Assembly (NCBI GenBank): GCA_937890355.1
Contig: CALACW010000095.1
Location: 1-19,696, forward strand
Length of the DNA: 19,696 nucleotides
Origin: CALACW01 sp002431305
GTDB lineage: Bacteria; Bacillota; Clostridia; Oscillospirales; Acutalibacteraceae
Direction of reading: 5' to 3'
In this document: one piece after another, positions 1 through 6,704 of the stretch
Layout: every line of letters begins with the position of its first letter
Position numbering within the stretch: the first letter of the stretch is position 1
Program-made: the position numbers and the translations under genes
The notes under the pieces: generated by a model
What the model saw: the letters and a program-made list of their open reading frames with translations, nothing else
Told to the model about the DNA's origin: nothing
Databases searched by the model: none

Positions 1-18
1 TGACCAACTCTTTTCTTT

Positions 19-2361
19 TTATTTTCTTGGTCTCACATCATTGACAAATGCACACGAGGACTTTATTTTCTCCTCTATCTCTTCACAAAGTGACTCTGAA
101 ACTTCAGCAGAAACGGATTCAGCCAAAATTTTTATTCTTCTGCCGTCGGATGTTGTCGAAATTAAAGCCGTTCCGTTCGGAAAATATACTCTGTAACCGT
201 ATACTGGATCGGTCTTATTAACTTTAAATACCTTTCCGATTTGTGACGGAAGTAATGACGAATCTATTTCGCGTTTTATAAGCTCAACACCCGGAAGTTC
301 GTCATATAACGCACTGAGAGTTTTTCTTCGCCTGCTCATAACTGACAGCACCTTAAACATCATAAAAACCGAGTCAAAACTGAAAAGACAGCGTTCCGAA
401 AGTCTGTAAACCCTGTCTGAGTACATACCTGAGGACGAATTGGATATTCTAACGACATCACAGCCGAATTTTTCGGCAACGTTATCAAGAATTTTCGGCG
501 CATCGGTTTTAACGCAAACACTTCTTCCCTTTTTGAATTCGTCAAAAACACAAATCATAAGCAGATGTGAATAATCAATTTTTCTCTTTTCTTCGTCAAC
601 CGCTTTTATTTTTTCGCCTGTTGAATCAATTTCAAAATGAGGATAATCCGAAACACCGGACGAAAAAAGATATGTGCACCTGTCAATAACGTCTTTTATA
701 AGTTTATTGGGACATGAATACGAATATTTTATTCCCCTGCCCGTTTCAGAGCAAAGGGCAAAAAGTTTGCCGAAATATATTTCCTCGATTCTTCGCATGT
801 CGAGCATATCAATGCAGGCTCCGTTTTCGGAAAAAATAAAATCGTCTTTTTTATATCTTGACTCAATTTCACGTTCACGGTTTCTCGTTAACGGAAGACC
901 GAACTTTTCATAAAGACGTATCGTTGACTCTCTGTTTTCCGTTTTTATAAAGGCGCCCGACTCTACAGAACTGTAGGAAATGCAGAACTGAAGCTGAGAT
1001 GAATAACATTCTCCGAAATCATAAACAGTACATCCGGATGAAATCAAACCGGAAATCATTGCAAGAGCAAGTGCTTTTGAAGCTTTATCACCGTCATATC
1101 CGATACCGAAAATTCCCTCTTTAAGACAGCTTCCGGCCGCCATACCTATACGGCAGCACTTGTCTGTTCTCAGTTCGCGGAATGTTCTGCCCGAAACTCC
1201 GCCGTCCGTAATCAATTCGTCAAAATACTTGCCTTCGCGGACATCCTCCGAAACAAATGAAGAAGAAAAGATTTTCTTTCCCGGCCATATGGAAACGCCT
1301 TCTTTAATTGTTGTTGCGGCACCTATAACACATCCGGAACCGATACATGCATTTTCGAGAACCGTACATGAATTTTTAAGCGTACATCCCTTTGCAATAA
1401 CCGCCCCCGTAATATCGCATGCGCTTTCAATAAACGCAGATTGTCCTATTATCGAATTCTTGATTTTTACGTTCTGATGAATAACGGAATTATCCTCAAT
1501 TACTGCATTGGGACCGAGAACACACCCCTGCGAGATTTTAACGTTATTTCCGATAAAAACAGGCGGAATGAACGAAACGTCATTCGAAATAAGATTATCC
1601 GAATATGAAATTATTCCGTCTGCGGGGACGCTGAGATTTGTTTTAACCCTCGCATTGAGAACATCAAAAACGCACGTTCTGTACTGTACGGTATTGCCGA
1701 TGTCGCACCAATATGAATCTGTGTTATAGGCATAAATTTTCATTGACTTCTGAAGCATTTCAGGGAAAATATTTTTCGAAAAATCGCATGAATCATATTT
1801 TTCGGCAAGTTCAGCCGTTTTCTCCGAAAGAATATATATTCCGCAGTTTGCAAGCGAAGAAACTGCGTGATTTTTATCCGCCTTTTCACAGAATCCTACT
1901 ACCCTGTTCTCTTCGTTAAGACAAAGCGTTCCATACTCGTCCGTATTTCTGACTTCCTTGCATACTATGGTTGCGTCGGCTTTTTTTGCGATGTGGTATT
2001 TCATTATTTTACCGAGATCTATATCGCACATACAATCTCCGCTTATAATCAAAACGTCGCTGCCGATTTTTTCGGGAAAGATTTTTTTAAGACACCCTGC
2101 CGTCCCGAGAGGCTTTTCCTCGATATAGTAACTCAGTTTGACTTTATTGTTTTTTACGTTAAGATTGTTAATAAACTCAACCATCTCATTGCTTAAATAA
2201 CCCAATGTAAAACAGATATCGTCAAAACCGTACGAAACAAGCAAGTCGGTTATATATTCCGCTATCGGTTTTGTAAGAACCGGCATAAGAGGTTTCGGTA
2301 CGTCGCATGTAAGCGGTCTGAGTCTGCTTCCCTGTCCGCCGGCGAGAACTACTGCTTTCAT
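19..2361 (-). CDS. Sugar-1-phosphate nucleotidyltransferase fused to a degenerate phosphohexomutase-like domain
   Basis: Predicted to make a nucleotide sugar (NDP-hexose, possibly GDP-mannose) in the cytoplasm for cell-surface glycans. Residues 1-235 are a nucleotidyltransferase: GGQGSRLRPLT signature at 8-18, VPKP at 21-24 with the usual lysine, GDCMCDID at 108-115, YWCDIGN at 217-223. Residues about 260-365 are left-handed beta-helix hexapeptide repeats (IGNNVKI, IGSGCVIG). Residues about 415-770 resemble a phosphomannomutase/phosphoglucomutase, but the active-site loop normally reading TASHNP is KTENRE (473-478), the metal loop normally DGDGDR reads DSTGEK (579-584), and the C-terminal phosphate loop is STTSDG. 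I infer a catalytically dead mutase half. Similar ManC-like fusions exist in other bacteria. The ATG is preceded by AGGAGG at 2368-2373. It is divergent from rnhA and ends 18 bases from the window edge. The sugar and nucleotide cannot be read from the sequence. Confidence 0.85.
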   Translation of the reverse strand: MKAVVLAGGQGSRLRPLTCDVPKPLMPVLTKPIAEYITDLLVSYGFDDICFTLGYLSNEMVEFINNLNVKNNKVKLSYYIEEKPLGTAGCLKKIFPEKIGSDVLIISGDCMCDIDLGKIMKYHIAKKADATIVCKEVRNTDEYGTLCLNEENRVVGFCEKADKNHAVSSLANCGIYILSEKTAELAEKYDSCDFSKNIFPEMLQKSMKIYAYNTDSYWCDIGNTVQYRTCVFDVLNARVKTNLSVPADGIISYSDNLISNDVSFIPPVFIGNNVKISQGCVLGPNAVIEDNSVIHQNVKIKNSIIGQSAFIESACDITGAVIAKGCTLKNSCTVLENACIGSGCVIGAATTIKEGVSIWPGKKIFSSSFVSEDVREGKYFDELITDGGVSGRTFRELRTDKCCRIGMAAGSCLKEGIFGIGYDGDKASKALALAMISGLISSGCTVYDFGECYSSQLQFCISYSSVESGAFIKTENRESTIRLYEKFGLPLTRNREREIESRYKKDDFIFSENGACIDMLDMRRIEEIYFGKLFALCSETGRGIKYSYSCPNKLIKDVIDRCTYLFSSGVSDYPHFEIDSTGEKIKAVDEEKRKIDYSHLLMICVFDEFKKGRSVCVKTDAPKILDNVAEKFGCDVVRISNSSSGMYSDRVYRLSERCLFSFDSVFMMFKVLSVMSRRRKTLSALYDELPGVELIKREIDSSLLPSQIGKVFKVNKTDPVYGYRVYFPNGTALISTTSDGRRIKILAESVSAEVSESLCEEIEEKIKSSCAFVNDVRPRK

Positions 2362-2394
2362 AAAATTCCTCCTGATTTTCTGTCAAAACCGAAC

Positions 2395-2437
2395 CGAATC
2401 TCATAGAAAAAAAACCGAATTACGACTATGAGATTCG
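2395..2437. repeat. Perfect 12-bp inverted repeat in a divergent intergenic region
   Basis: Arms at 2395-2406 (CGAATCTCATAG) and 2426-2437 (CTATGAGATTCG) are perfectly complementary, with a 19-base loop containing an A8 run. It lies in the 181-bp spacer (2362-2542) between the divergent nucleotidyltransferase gene and rnhA, ending about 33 bases upstream of the former's start codon. It would therefore form a stem in that gene's 5' leader, or serve as a protein-binding palindrome. A TTCGGTTTT direct repeat (minus strand) occurs in the loop and just after the stem. No convincing sigma-A promoter was found for either gene. TATGAT at 2517-2522 is a weak -10 candidate for rnhA. Confidence 0.55.
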
Positions 2438-2542
2438 TGTTTTGCTCAAAATTATCAGTAATATTTTGTTCGCAATACGGGATTTTATAAGTTAAGTATT
2501 TCTTTTTATTTAATTTTATGATATTATCTACTCGGTGATGAT

Positions 2543-2989
2543 ATGGATTATACAAAGGGAGTCCTTCTTTTTACGGACGGCGCATGTTCCGGCAATCCGG
2601 GTCCCGGAGGCTGGGGTGCGATACTCAGACTCGGTACAAATGAAAAGCGCATGTCCGGCGGGAAAAAAGATACAACCAATAACAGAATGGAGTTGACGGC
2701 TGTAATTGCCGGTCTATCGGCATTAAAAAGAGCATGCGAGGTCAACGTTATATCCGACTCTAAATACGTATGCGATTCCGTTTCAAAAGGCTGGGTCTAT
2801 TCATGGAAAAAGAAAAACTGGAGAAAATCAAACGGAAAACCCGCGCTGAATTCGGACTTATGGGAGGAACTGCTTTCTCTTCTTAAAATACATAAGGTAA
2901 CGTTTACATGGATAAAGGGACATGCCGGTCATCCGGAGAATGAGCTGTGCGATAAAATGGCTGTTGAGGAATCAAAAAAATTCATATGA
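2543..2989 (+). CDS. rnhA: Ribonuclease HI
   Basis: Cleaves the RNA strand of RNA:DNA hybrids (R-loops, Okazaki primers) in the cytoplasm. The 148 residues carry the complete metal-dependent catalytic set: D12 in FTDGACSGNPGPGG, E50 in NNRMELTA, D72 in ISDSKYV and D137 in ENELCD, with the loop histidine H127 in WIKGHAGH. A basic stretch at about 82-99 (WVYSWKKKNWRKSNGK) matches the substrate-binding handle of the E. coli-type enzyme. Length is normal for the family. The start is the ATG after a weak GGTGAT ribosome-binding site. It is the only plus-strand gene seen, divergent from the sugar nucleotidyltransferase and convergent with spoIVA across a shared terminator. Confidence 0.96.
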   Translation: MDYTKGVLLFTDGACSGNPGPGGWGAILRLGTNEKRMSGGKKDTTNNRMELTAVIAGLSALKRACEVNVISDSKYVCDSVSKGWVYSWKKKNWRKSNGKPALNSDLWEELLSLLKIHKVTFTWIKGHAGHPENELCDKMAVEESKKFI

Positions 2990-2997
2990 TAAAAGCA

Positions 2998-3025
2998 AAA
3001 CGGAGACCGAAAACAGTCTCCGTTT
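2998..3025. terminator. Bidirectional intrinsic terminator between rnhA and spoIVA
   Basis: Perfect 10-bp stem (AAACGGAGAC at 2998-3007, GTCTCCGTTT at 3016-3025) with an 8-base loop, between two convergent genes. In the minus direction the stem runs into TTTTGCTTTTAT, a good U-tract for ending spoIVA transcripts. In the plus direction the tail is TTTCACATT, which is weaker. It begins 9 bases after the rnhA stop codon. Confidence 0.85.
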
Positions 3026-3062
3026 CACATTAATGTACTGATATTAATCTAATATGCCGTTA

Positions 3063-4541
3063 TTAAATTATAATACAGATAAGTCCGCTGCATCCCTCGT
3101 TTATGACGCGTTCAAGCGTCTGCTGAAGTTTCATTCTCGCCTCAGTCGGCATATGATAAAGTTTATTCTTAAGCCCCTCATTTACGAGGTCGTCAAGCGA
3201 TTTTCCGAATATGTTTGACTGCCATATTCTGACCGGATCCTCCTGAAATTCATTCAGAAGGTACATAACAAGTTCTTCGCTCTGACTTTCGCTTCCGACT
3301 ATCGGAGCAACTTCCGTTTGAATATTCGCCTTCATCATATGTATTGACGGCGCGCTTGCTTTAAGTCTTACTCCGTATCTTCCGCCCTGCTTCATTATTT
3401 CGGGTTCCTCGAGAGTCATTTCCTCTATCGTAGGCATTACAATACCGTAACCCGTTGCCTCAACCTCGTCAAGAGCCGTTTTAATTCTCGAATATTTACG
3501 CGACGTATCGGACATTGTTTTCATGCACTCCATCAAATCTGCCTCGGATTTGATATCAAGAGACGATATGTCGGAGAGTACCGAATAAAAAACGCTGTTG
3601 TCCACGCCTGCGGATATAACGGCTTTGCCTGTTCCGAGGTCAATATCGGAAACCTGCGCACCGCTGATAAATTCCTCAAGTGAAATATCCCTTCGCATAA
3701 CATCGACACACCGCATATTAGAAAGTTTCTGTGAGCTCGCTTTGACGGCAGAGAAAAGAGAACTTTTGACCTTATGTTCATCCGGCAGTGTTTTCATCCA
3801 GCCCGGGAATGAAACGCTTACCTCTCTTACCGGAAATTCCATCAAAACCTCAGAAAGAATTGTTTTTATTCTATCTTCGTTTAACTCAAGACAATTTACC
3901 GGCAGAACTGTTACGCCGTATTTTGATGAAAGTTCAATGCTTAAACTTCTAGACGACTCAGAATCGGGGTTCGTACAGTTTAAAAGTACAATCATCGGTT
4001 TATTAATGCTTTTCAATTCATTTATGACGCGCTCTTCCGCTTCTTCATACTCATATCTCGGTATATCACTTATACTGCCGTCTGTTGTTACAACGAGTCC
4101 GATGGTTGAATGCTCGCTTATTACCTTCTGCGTTCCGATTTCAGCAGCCATATTAAAAGGTATATCCTCGTCATACCATGGCGTTTTAACCATTCTGGGC
4201 TGTTCGCCTTCTATATATCCAAGGGAACTCGGAACAATATATCCTACGCAGTCTATCATTCTGACCTTAAAACGCGCATTGTTGTCAAGCTGTATTTCGG
4301 CAGCCTGTTCGGGAATAAACTTAGGCTCCGTAGTCATAATGGTGCGTCCCGCCGCAGACTGAGGCAGTTCGTCGACAGCCCTTGCCTTTGCAGAATCAGA
4401 ACCGAGGTTAGGCAAAACAACATTTTCCATAAACTGTTTTATGAATGTCGATTTACCCGTACGTACCGGTCCTACGACTCCGATGTAAATATCTCCGTTT
4501 GTACGGCGCGCAATGTCACCGTATATGCTTGTATCTGTCAT
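3063..4541 (-). CDS. spoIVA: Stage IV sporulation protein A, coat basement ATPase
   Basis: Morphogenetic ATPase that polymerises on the outer forespore membrane to form the basement of the spore coat; in Bacillus it is anchored by SpoVM. The 492-residue length equals that of B. subtilis SpoIVA as I remember it. The N-terminal GTPase-like ATPase domain has Walker A GPVRTGKST at 24-32 (K30), the conserved stretch DELPQSAAGRTIMTTEPKF at about 57-75 with the sensor threonines, and DCVGY at 97-101. The middle and C-terminal parts keep GVRLKASAPSIHM and an end (ERVINEG..GLICIII) typical of the family. An SD (GGAGG, 4550-4554) lies 8 bases before the ATG. It has its own sigma-E-like promoter and follows sipL and spoVM, the genes for its predicted partners. 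Mother-cell expression during sporulation is inferred. Confidence 0.98.
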   Translation of the reverse strand: MTDTSIYGDIARRTNGDIYIGVVGPVRTGKSTFIKQFMENVVLPNLGSDSAKARAVDELPQSAAGRTIMTTEPKFIPEQAAEIQLDNNARFKVRMIDCVGYIVPSSLGYIEGEQPRMVKTPWYDEDIPFNMAAEIGTQKVISEHSTIGLVVTTDGSISDIPRYEYEEAEERVINELKSINKPMIVLLNCTNPDSESSRSLSIELSSKYGVTVLPVNCLELNEDRIKTILSEVLMEFPVREVSVSFPGWMKTLPDEHKVKSSLFSAVKASSQKLSNMRCVDVMRRDISLEEFISGAQVSDIDLGTGKAVISAGVDNSVFYSVLSDISSLDIKSEADLMECMKTMSDTSRKYSRIKTALDEVEATGYGIVMPTIEEMTLEEPEIMKQGGRYGVRLKASAPSIHMMKANIQTEVAPIVGSESQSEELVMYLLNEFQEDPVRIWQSNIFGKSLDDLVNEGLKNKLYHMPTEARMKLQQTLERVINEGCSGLICIII

Positions 4542-4574
4542 CTTTATATCCTCCGCTCATTTTTTCATTTGGTA

Positions 4575-4604
4575 ATCTATATGAGCTCGGGACATGTTTT
4601 ATGA
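4575..4604 (-). promoter_or_regulatory. Candidate sigma-E promoter of spoIVA
   Basis: On the minus strand, a -35-like TCATAAA (4604-4598) is separated by 14 bases from a -10-like CATATAGAT (4583-4575). The sigma-E consensus as I recall it is KMATATT, 14-15 bases, CATACANT. The predicted start of transcription, near 4568, leaves about 27 bases of leader holding the GGAGG site. spoIVA is a sigma-E gene in Bacillus, which supports the assignment. Confidence 0.6.
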
Positions 4605-4721
4605 CACTGTTACCATTCGTTTATTGACGGAATCAGCATTAAAACAAAAACTAATTCACAAAAGACTCAAAAAATTAGCCCGCCGTTAAAAAAAACTGCC
4701 TTTGAGACGTATTATATTTGG

Positions 4722-4765
4722 TTAAAAATAAAACCGGCCTCTCAGCATTGCGGCTTCGAGGCTGG
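4722..4765 (-). terminator. Intrinsic terminator of sipL
   Basis: On the minus strand CCAGCCTC pairs with GAGGCCGG (one A-C mismatch) around a 16-base loop (4734-4765), followed by TTTTATTTTT. It lies 26 bases after the sipL stop codon and separates sipL from spoIVA, consistent with spoIVA having its own promoter. Between this site and the spoIVA promoter (about 4605-4721) I see only AT-rich sequence with a weak CTAATT/AATTAG repeat. Confidence 0.75.
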
Positions 4766-4790
4766 ATAGTATTATTATGAATGATTAATT

Positions 4791-6311
4791 TCACACCGAA
4801 AAAATCAGTGTTTTTTTATCGTCGAGGATGTCGGAATCTATTGAATTAAGCTCTTTTATCTGAATAGGGTTCGCTTTGTGTGATTTTGCAATACTCCAAA
4901 CGCTTTCTCCTTTTTCTGCAAAGTATACATTCAGAGAACATGAATCGTTTTTTTCTGCCGAAACACCGCCGGCGGACATATCTGTAACAACCTTATAATC
5001 GGTATTTTTTACTCCGATAAATGATACGTTAAATTCAACGTCAACCGCTAACGAAGAATCCGACTCGGGCGAAAAAGCCATATTGTTTATATACATTTCC
5101 GCCTCGCACGAAACTCCGGCGGGATCAATATCAACAGGTCTCGAGAATGAAAAATCCTCGGCACGCTGAGTAAAAATGCATCCCGAATCCGGCATTTTAA
5201 GAATAATATCAAAAAAGATATTTCCCGAAACGTTCCAGCTGCCGTCTGAAATCAATGACGTATACTTTAATTTACGCACGCATATATCTGCAATTTCAGC
5301 GTCGGGATAAGCCGAGATATCGATTTTTATATAGGTTCTGAAAAGCTGTGACGGTTCGCTGATTAATTCACAGCATCTTATCTCTCCGTTTGAAAGAGAC
5401 AATTCGTACTCCGGAGAAAAAGCATCTTCAATACAGCGTATAAGCACGTCGTTATATACATCGGTAGTTACAACGGAAGTTACAGATATTTCGAATCTGC
5501 CCTTCTGCAATGTTCTGTCAGACGAAAAAGAAACGTTAACCGAACAAACCTTAAGCCTGTTTCGGCATTCCGAAGTCTCGTCAAGAGTATCGATATCGAA
5601 AATCTGACTGAACTGTATCGACTCATTCTGAGTGCACAAATCACCGTCATCATTAAGAGTTATTATTTTGAGAAGATAAATGCCCTTGAGCATCATTTTA
5701 TTCTTAATGCACTTATATTCGTTTATGCATGCGGTAACGTCGGTTCTGTATATTTTAACATCCGAACCGGTTCTGCTGTCAAACGAATCCGAAACCGTAA
5801 ATGTGTTTACCGCACACGCTGTAAGTGCCTTCTTTGTGTATGTACGCTCAAGTTTCATTATGTCCGGCTGTGCACATGAAGAGACAATCTCGTTTTTATC
5901 AATATACTCGTCACGAATGTCAAGAGCTATTGAACACTTGAGTTCGGCGCATCTCGGACCGGAAACTCGGCACGAAGCCTGTTCACATGACGCCGTAACG
6001 CTTACACAATCGGTTTCAGCGGCGCCGGGAATATCTATTTTCTTAGAAAACGGAACGTTCGTTTCATAAACCTCGCATTTTCCCGAATCGGAAGTATATA
6101 GAATTCTGAAAACAGCATTCCCGTCGACTACGATTTTTCCTGAATTAACCCAAACGCTGTTAACATTTGATGTGACGGATGTGTTAACCGCTTTGTTTAT
6201 TTCTGCACAGTAATCGGGAAGATTGACAACCGTCTCAACAGCCTCCTCTGTAACACCCATATATCGCACACTTTTTTTCAGCACTTCGTCTTTCGTGATT
6301 TGCAGTTCCAT
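4791..6311 (-). CDS. sipL: SipL-like spore morphogenetic protein (SPOCS/DUF3794 domains plus C-terminal LysM)
   Basis: Predicted SpoIVA-interacting coat morphogenesis protein, the clostridial functional counterpart of SpoVID. The 506 residues begin with a SPOCS (DUF3794) region (about 1-130, including LPDYCAEINKAVN and the later VPFSKKIDIPG), followed by further beta-rich SPOCS-like segments to about 450. They end in a LysM domain at about 461-506 (YFAEKGESVWSIAKSH...IKELN). In Clostridioides difficile the SipL LysM contacts SpoIVA. I chose the ATG at 6311 because AAGGAG lies 9 bases upstream (6321-6326). The in-frame ATG at 6338 has no SD and lies just upstream of the predicted transcription start. 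The gene sits between spoVM and spoIVA, which fits the role. Clostridia carry other DUF3794 proteins, but the C-terminal LysM, size and context favour SipL. Confidence 0.82.
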   Translation of the reverse strand: MELQITKDEVLKKSVRYMGVTEEAVETVVNLPDYCAEINKAVNTSVTSNVNSVWVNSGKIVVDGNAVFRILYTSDSGKCEVYETNVPFSKKIDIPGAAETDCVSVTASCEQASCRVSGPRCAELKCSIALDIRDEYIDKNEIVSSCAQPDIMKLERTYTKKALTACAVNTFTVSDSFDSRTGSDVKIYRTDVTACINEYKCIKNKMMLKGIYLLKIITLNDDGDLCTQNESIQFSQIFDIDTLDETSECRNRLKVCSVNVSFSSDRTLQKGRFEISVTSVVTTDVYNDVLIRCIEDAFSPEYELSLSNGEIRCCELISEPSQLFRTYIKIDISAYPDAEIADICVRKLKYTSLISDGSWNVSGNIFFDIILKMPDSGCIFTQRAEDFSFSRPVDIDPAGVSCEAEMYINNMAFSPESDSSLAVDVEFNVSFIGVKNTDYKVVTDMSAGGVSAEKNDSCSLNVYFAEKGESVWSIAKSHKANPIQIKELNSIDSDILDDKKTLIFSV

Positions 6312-6340
6312 AATTAAACACTCCTTTTTTTGATTCATTA

Positions 6341-6370
6341 ATTGTTATGCCGGTAACAATCGGATTATTA
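6341..6370 (-). promoter_or_regulatory. Candidate sigma-E promoter of sipL
   Basis: On the minus strand, TAATAAT (6370-6364, six of seven to KMATATT) is followed after exactly 14 bases by CATAACAAT (6349-6341, close to CATACANT but with an extra A). Spacing matches the candidate in front of spoIVA. Transcription would start near 6334, giving about 23 bases of leader with the AAGGAG site. It begins 4 bases after the hairpin that follows spoVM. Confidence 0.5.
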
Positions 6371-6374
6371 CTAA

Positions 6375-6406
6375 ATACGGCTTCCGAACTGTACCGGAAG
6401 CCGTAT
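6375..6406 (-). terminator. Perfect 12-bp hairpin after spoVM, probable terminator
   Basis: ATACGGCTTCCG (6375-6386) and CGGAAGCCGTAT (6395-6406) are perfectly complementary with an 8-base loop. The stem starts 4 bases after the spoVM stop codon. In the minus direction the tail is TTTAGTAATAA, a weak U-tract, so it may act as a partial terminator or mRNA 3' stabiliser. In the plus direction it runs into CTTTTTATTCATTTT, but no plus-strand gene precedes it. Confidence 0.65.
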
Positions 6407-6410
6407 CTTT

Positions 6411-6494
6411 TTATTCATTTTCTTTTTTTATTCCGAATACCAGCCTTAAGATTCCCTTCAGGCATTTCGGCGTTTCAATAACTTTAACAACCAT
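6411..6494 (-). CDS. spoVM: Stage V sporulation protein M (SpoVM), 27 aa
   Basis: Tiny amphipathic-helix protein that in Bacillus recognises the convex outer forespore membrane and tethers SpoIVA. The reading frame encodes 27 residues: MVVKVIETPKC, then LKGILRLVFG, then IKKENE. Aligned without gaps to B. subtilis SpoVM (26 aa, from memory), M1, I6, P9, K10, L12, G14, I15, R17 and G21 are identical. P9 is the residue known to matter for membrane localisation, and the charged C-terminus is kept. Residues 11-22 alternate hydrophobic and basic positions as an amphipathic helix would. The start follows a G8 tract (6499-6506) ending 4 bases before the ATG. Position after rsgA mirrors the Bacillus order rsgA-rpe-thiN-spoVM, and sipL and spoIVA come next. 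The frame is below normal length cut-offs and easily missed. Confidence 0.88.
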   Translation of the reverse strand: MVVKVIETPKCLKGILRLVFGIKKENE

Positions 6495-6509
6495 ACTTCC
6501 CCCCCCTTT

Positions 6510-6659
6510 TCAGCATTTAAGCAAAAGCATTGCTCCGCATATAATAAGAAAAACAGAAAGCGTAAATATTAAAAATTTGGTGGGGAAAATACACATCGCA
6601 ATAACGCCGAAGCCCAGGGCGATAGTTATAAACCCCACCGGCGATTTTTTCTTTCGCAT
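6510..6659 (-). CDS. 49-aa two-helix membrane protein, unknown function
   Basis: I do not recognise this protein. It starts with a basic MRKKKSPVG, has a hydrophobic helix at about 8-25 (GFITIALGFGVIAMCIF), a PTK turn at 26-28, and a second helix at about 29-47, ending in KC. The layout predicts a helical hairpin in the membrane, with the basic N-terminus and probably the C-terminus in the cytoplasm. A GGGGGG tract (6668-6673) 8 bases before the ATG serves as the ribosome-binding site, giving good support for translation. It lies between rsgA and spoVM, 15 bases upstream of spoVM, so the two are probably co-transcribed. A sporulation role is inferred from context only. It occupies the place where Bacillus has rpe and thiN but shares nothing with them. 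Confidence 0.72.
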   Translation of the reverse strand: MRKKKSPVGFITIALGFGVIAMCIFPTKFLIFTLSVFLIICGAMLLLKC

Positions 6660-6667
6660 ATAAATAT

Positions 6668-6704
6668 CCCCCCGTATACAGACTTCATTCCATTATACGG
6701 GGGG
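6668..6704 (-). promoter_or_regulatory. Perfect 11-bp hairpin burying the ribosome-binding site of the 49-aa gene
   Basis: On the minus strand CCCCCCGTATA (6704-6694) pairs perfectly with TATACGGGGGG (6678-6668) around a 15-base loop: seven G:C pairs and four A:T pairs. The G6 of the 3' arm is the only SD for the following ORF. The downstream tail ATATTTAT is a poor U-tract, so SD masking in read-through mRNA is as likely as termination. It begins 12 bases after the rsgA stop codon. Confidence 0.65.

Noticed and set aside
1..18. Possible terminator after the nucleotidyltransferase gene
   Set aside because: Only 18 bases are visible past the stop codon and no stem can be formed within them.
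2382..2387. TTGACA-like hexamer (minus strand) just upstream of the nucleotidyltransferase gene
   Set aside because: A matching -10 would fall inside the coding sequence, downstream of the start codon.
3598..4362. Long plus-strand open frame (254 codons) opposite spoIVA
   Set aside because: It is fully antisense to a gene with unmistakable SpoIVA motifs, and its product shows no recognisable domain.
4605..4733. Possible small gene or RNA between the sipL terminator and the spoIVA promoter
   Set aside because: AT-rich, only a weak 6-bp repeat, and short frames such as the ATG near 4640 stop within ten codons.
6312..6338. Upstream ATG at 6338 as the start of sipL
   Set aside because: No SD precedes it, it falls upstream of the predicted transcription start, and the ATG at 6311 has AAGGAG at good spacing.
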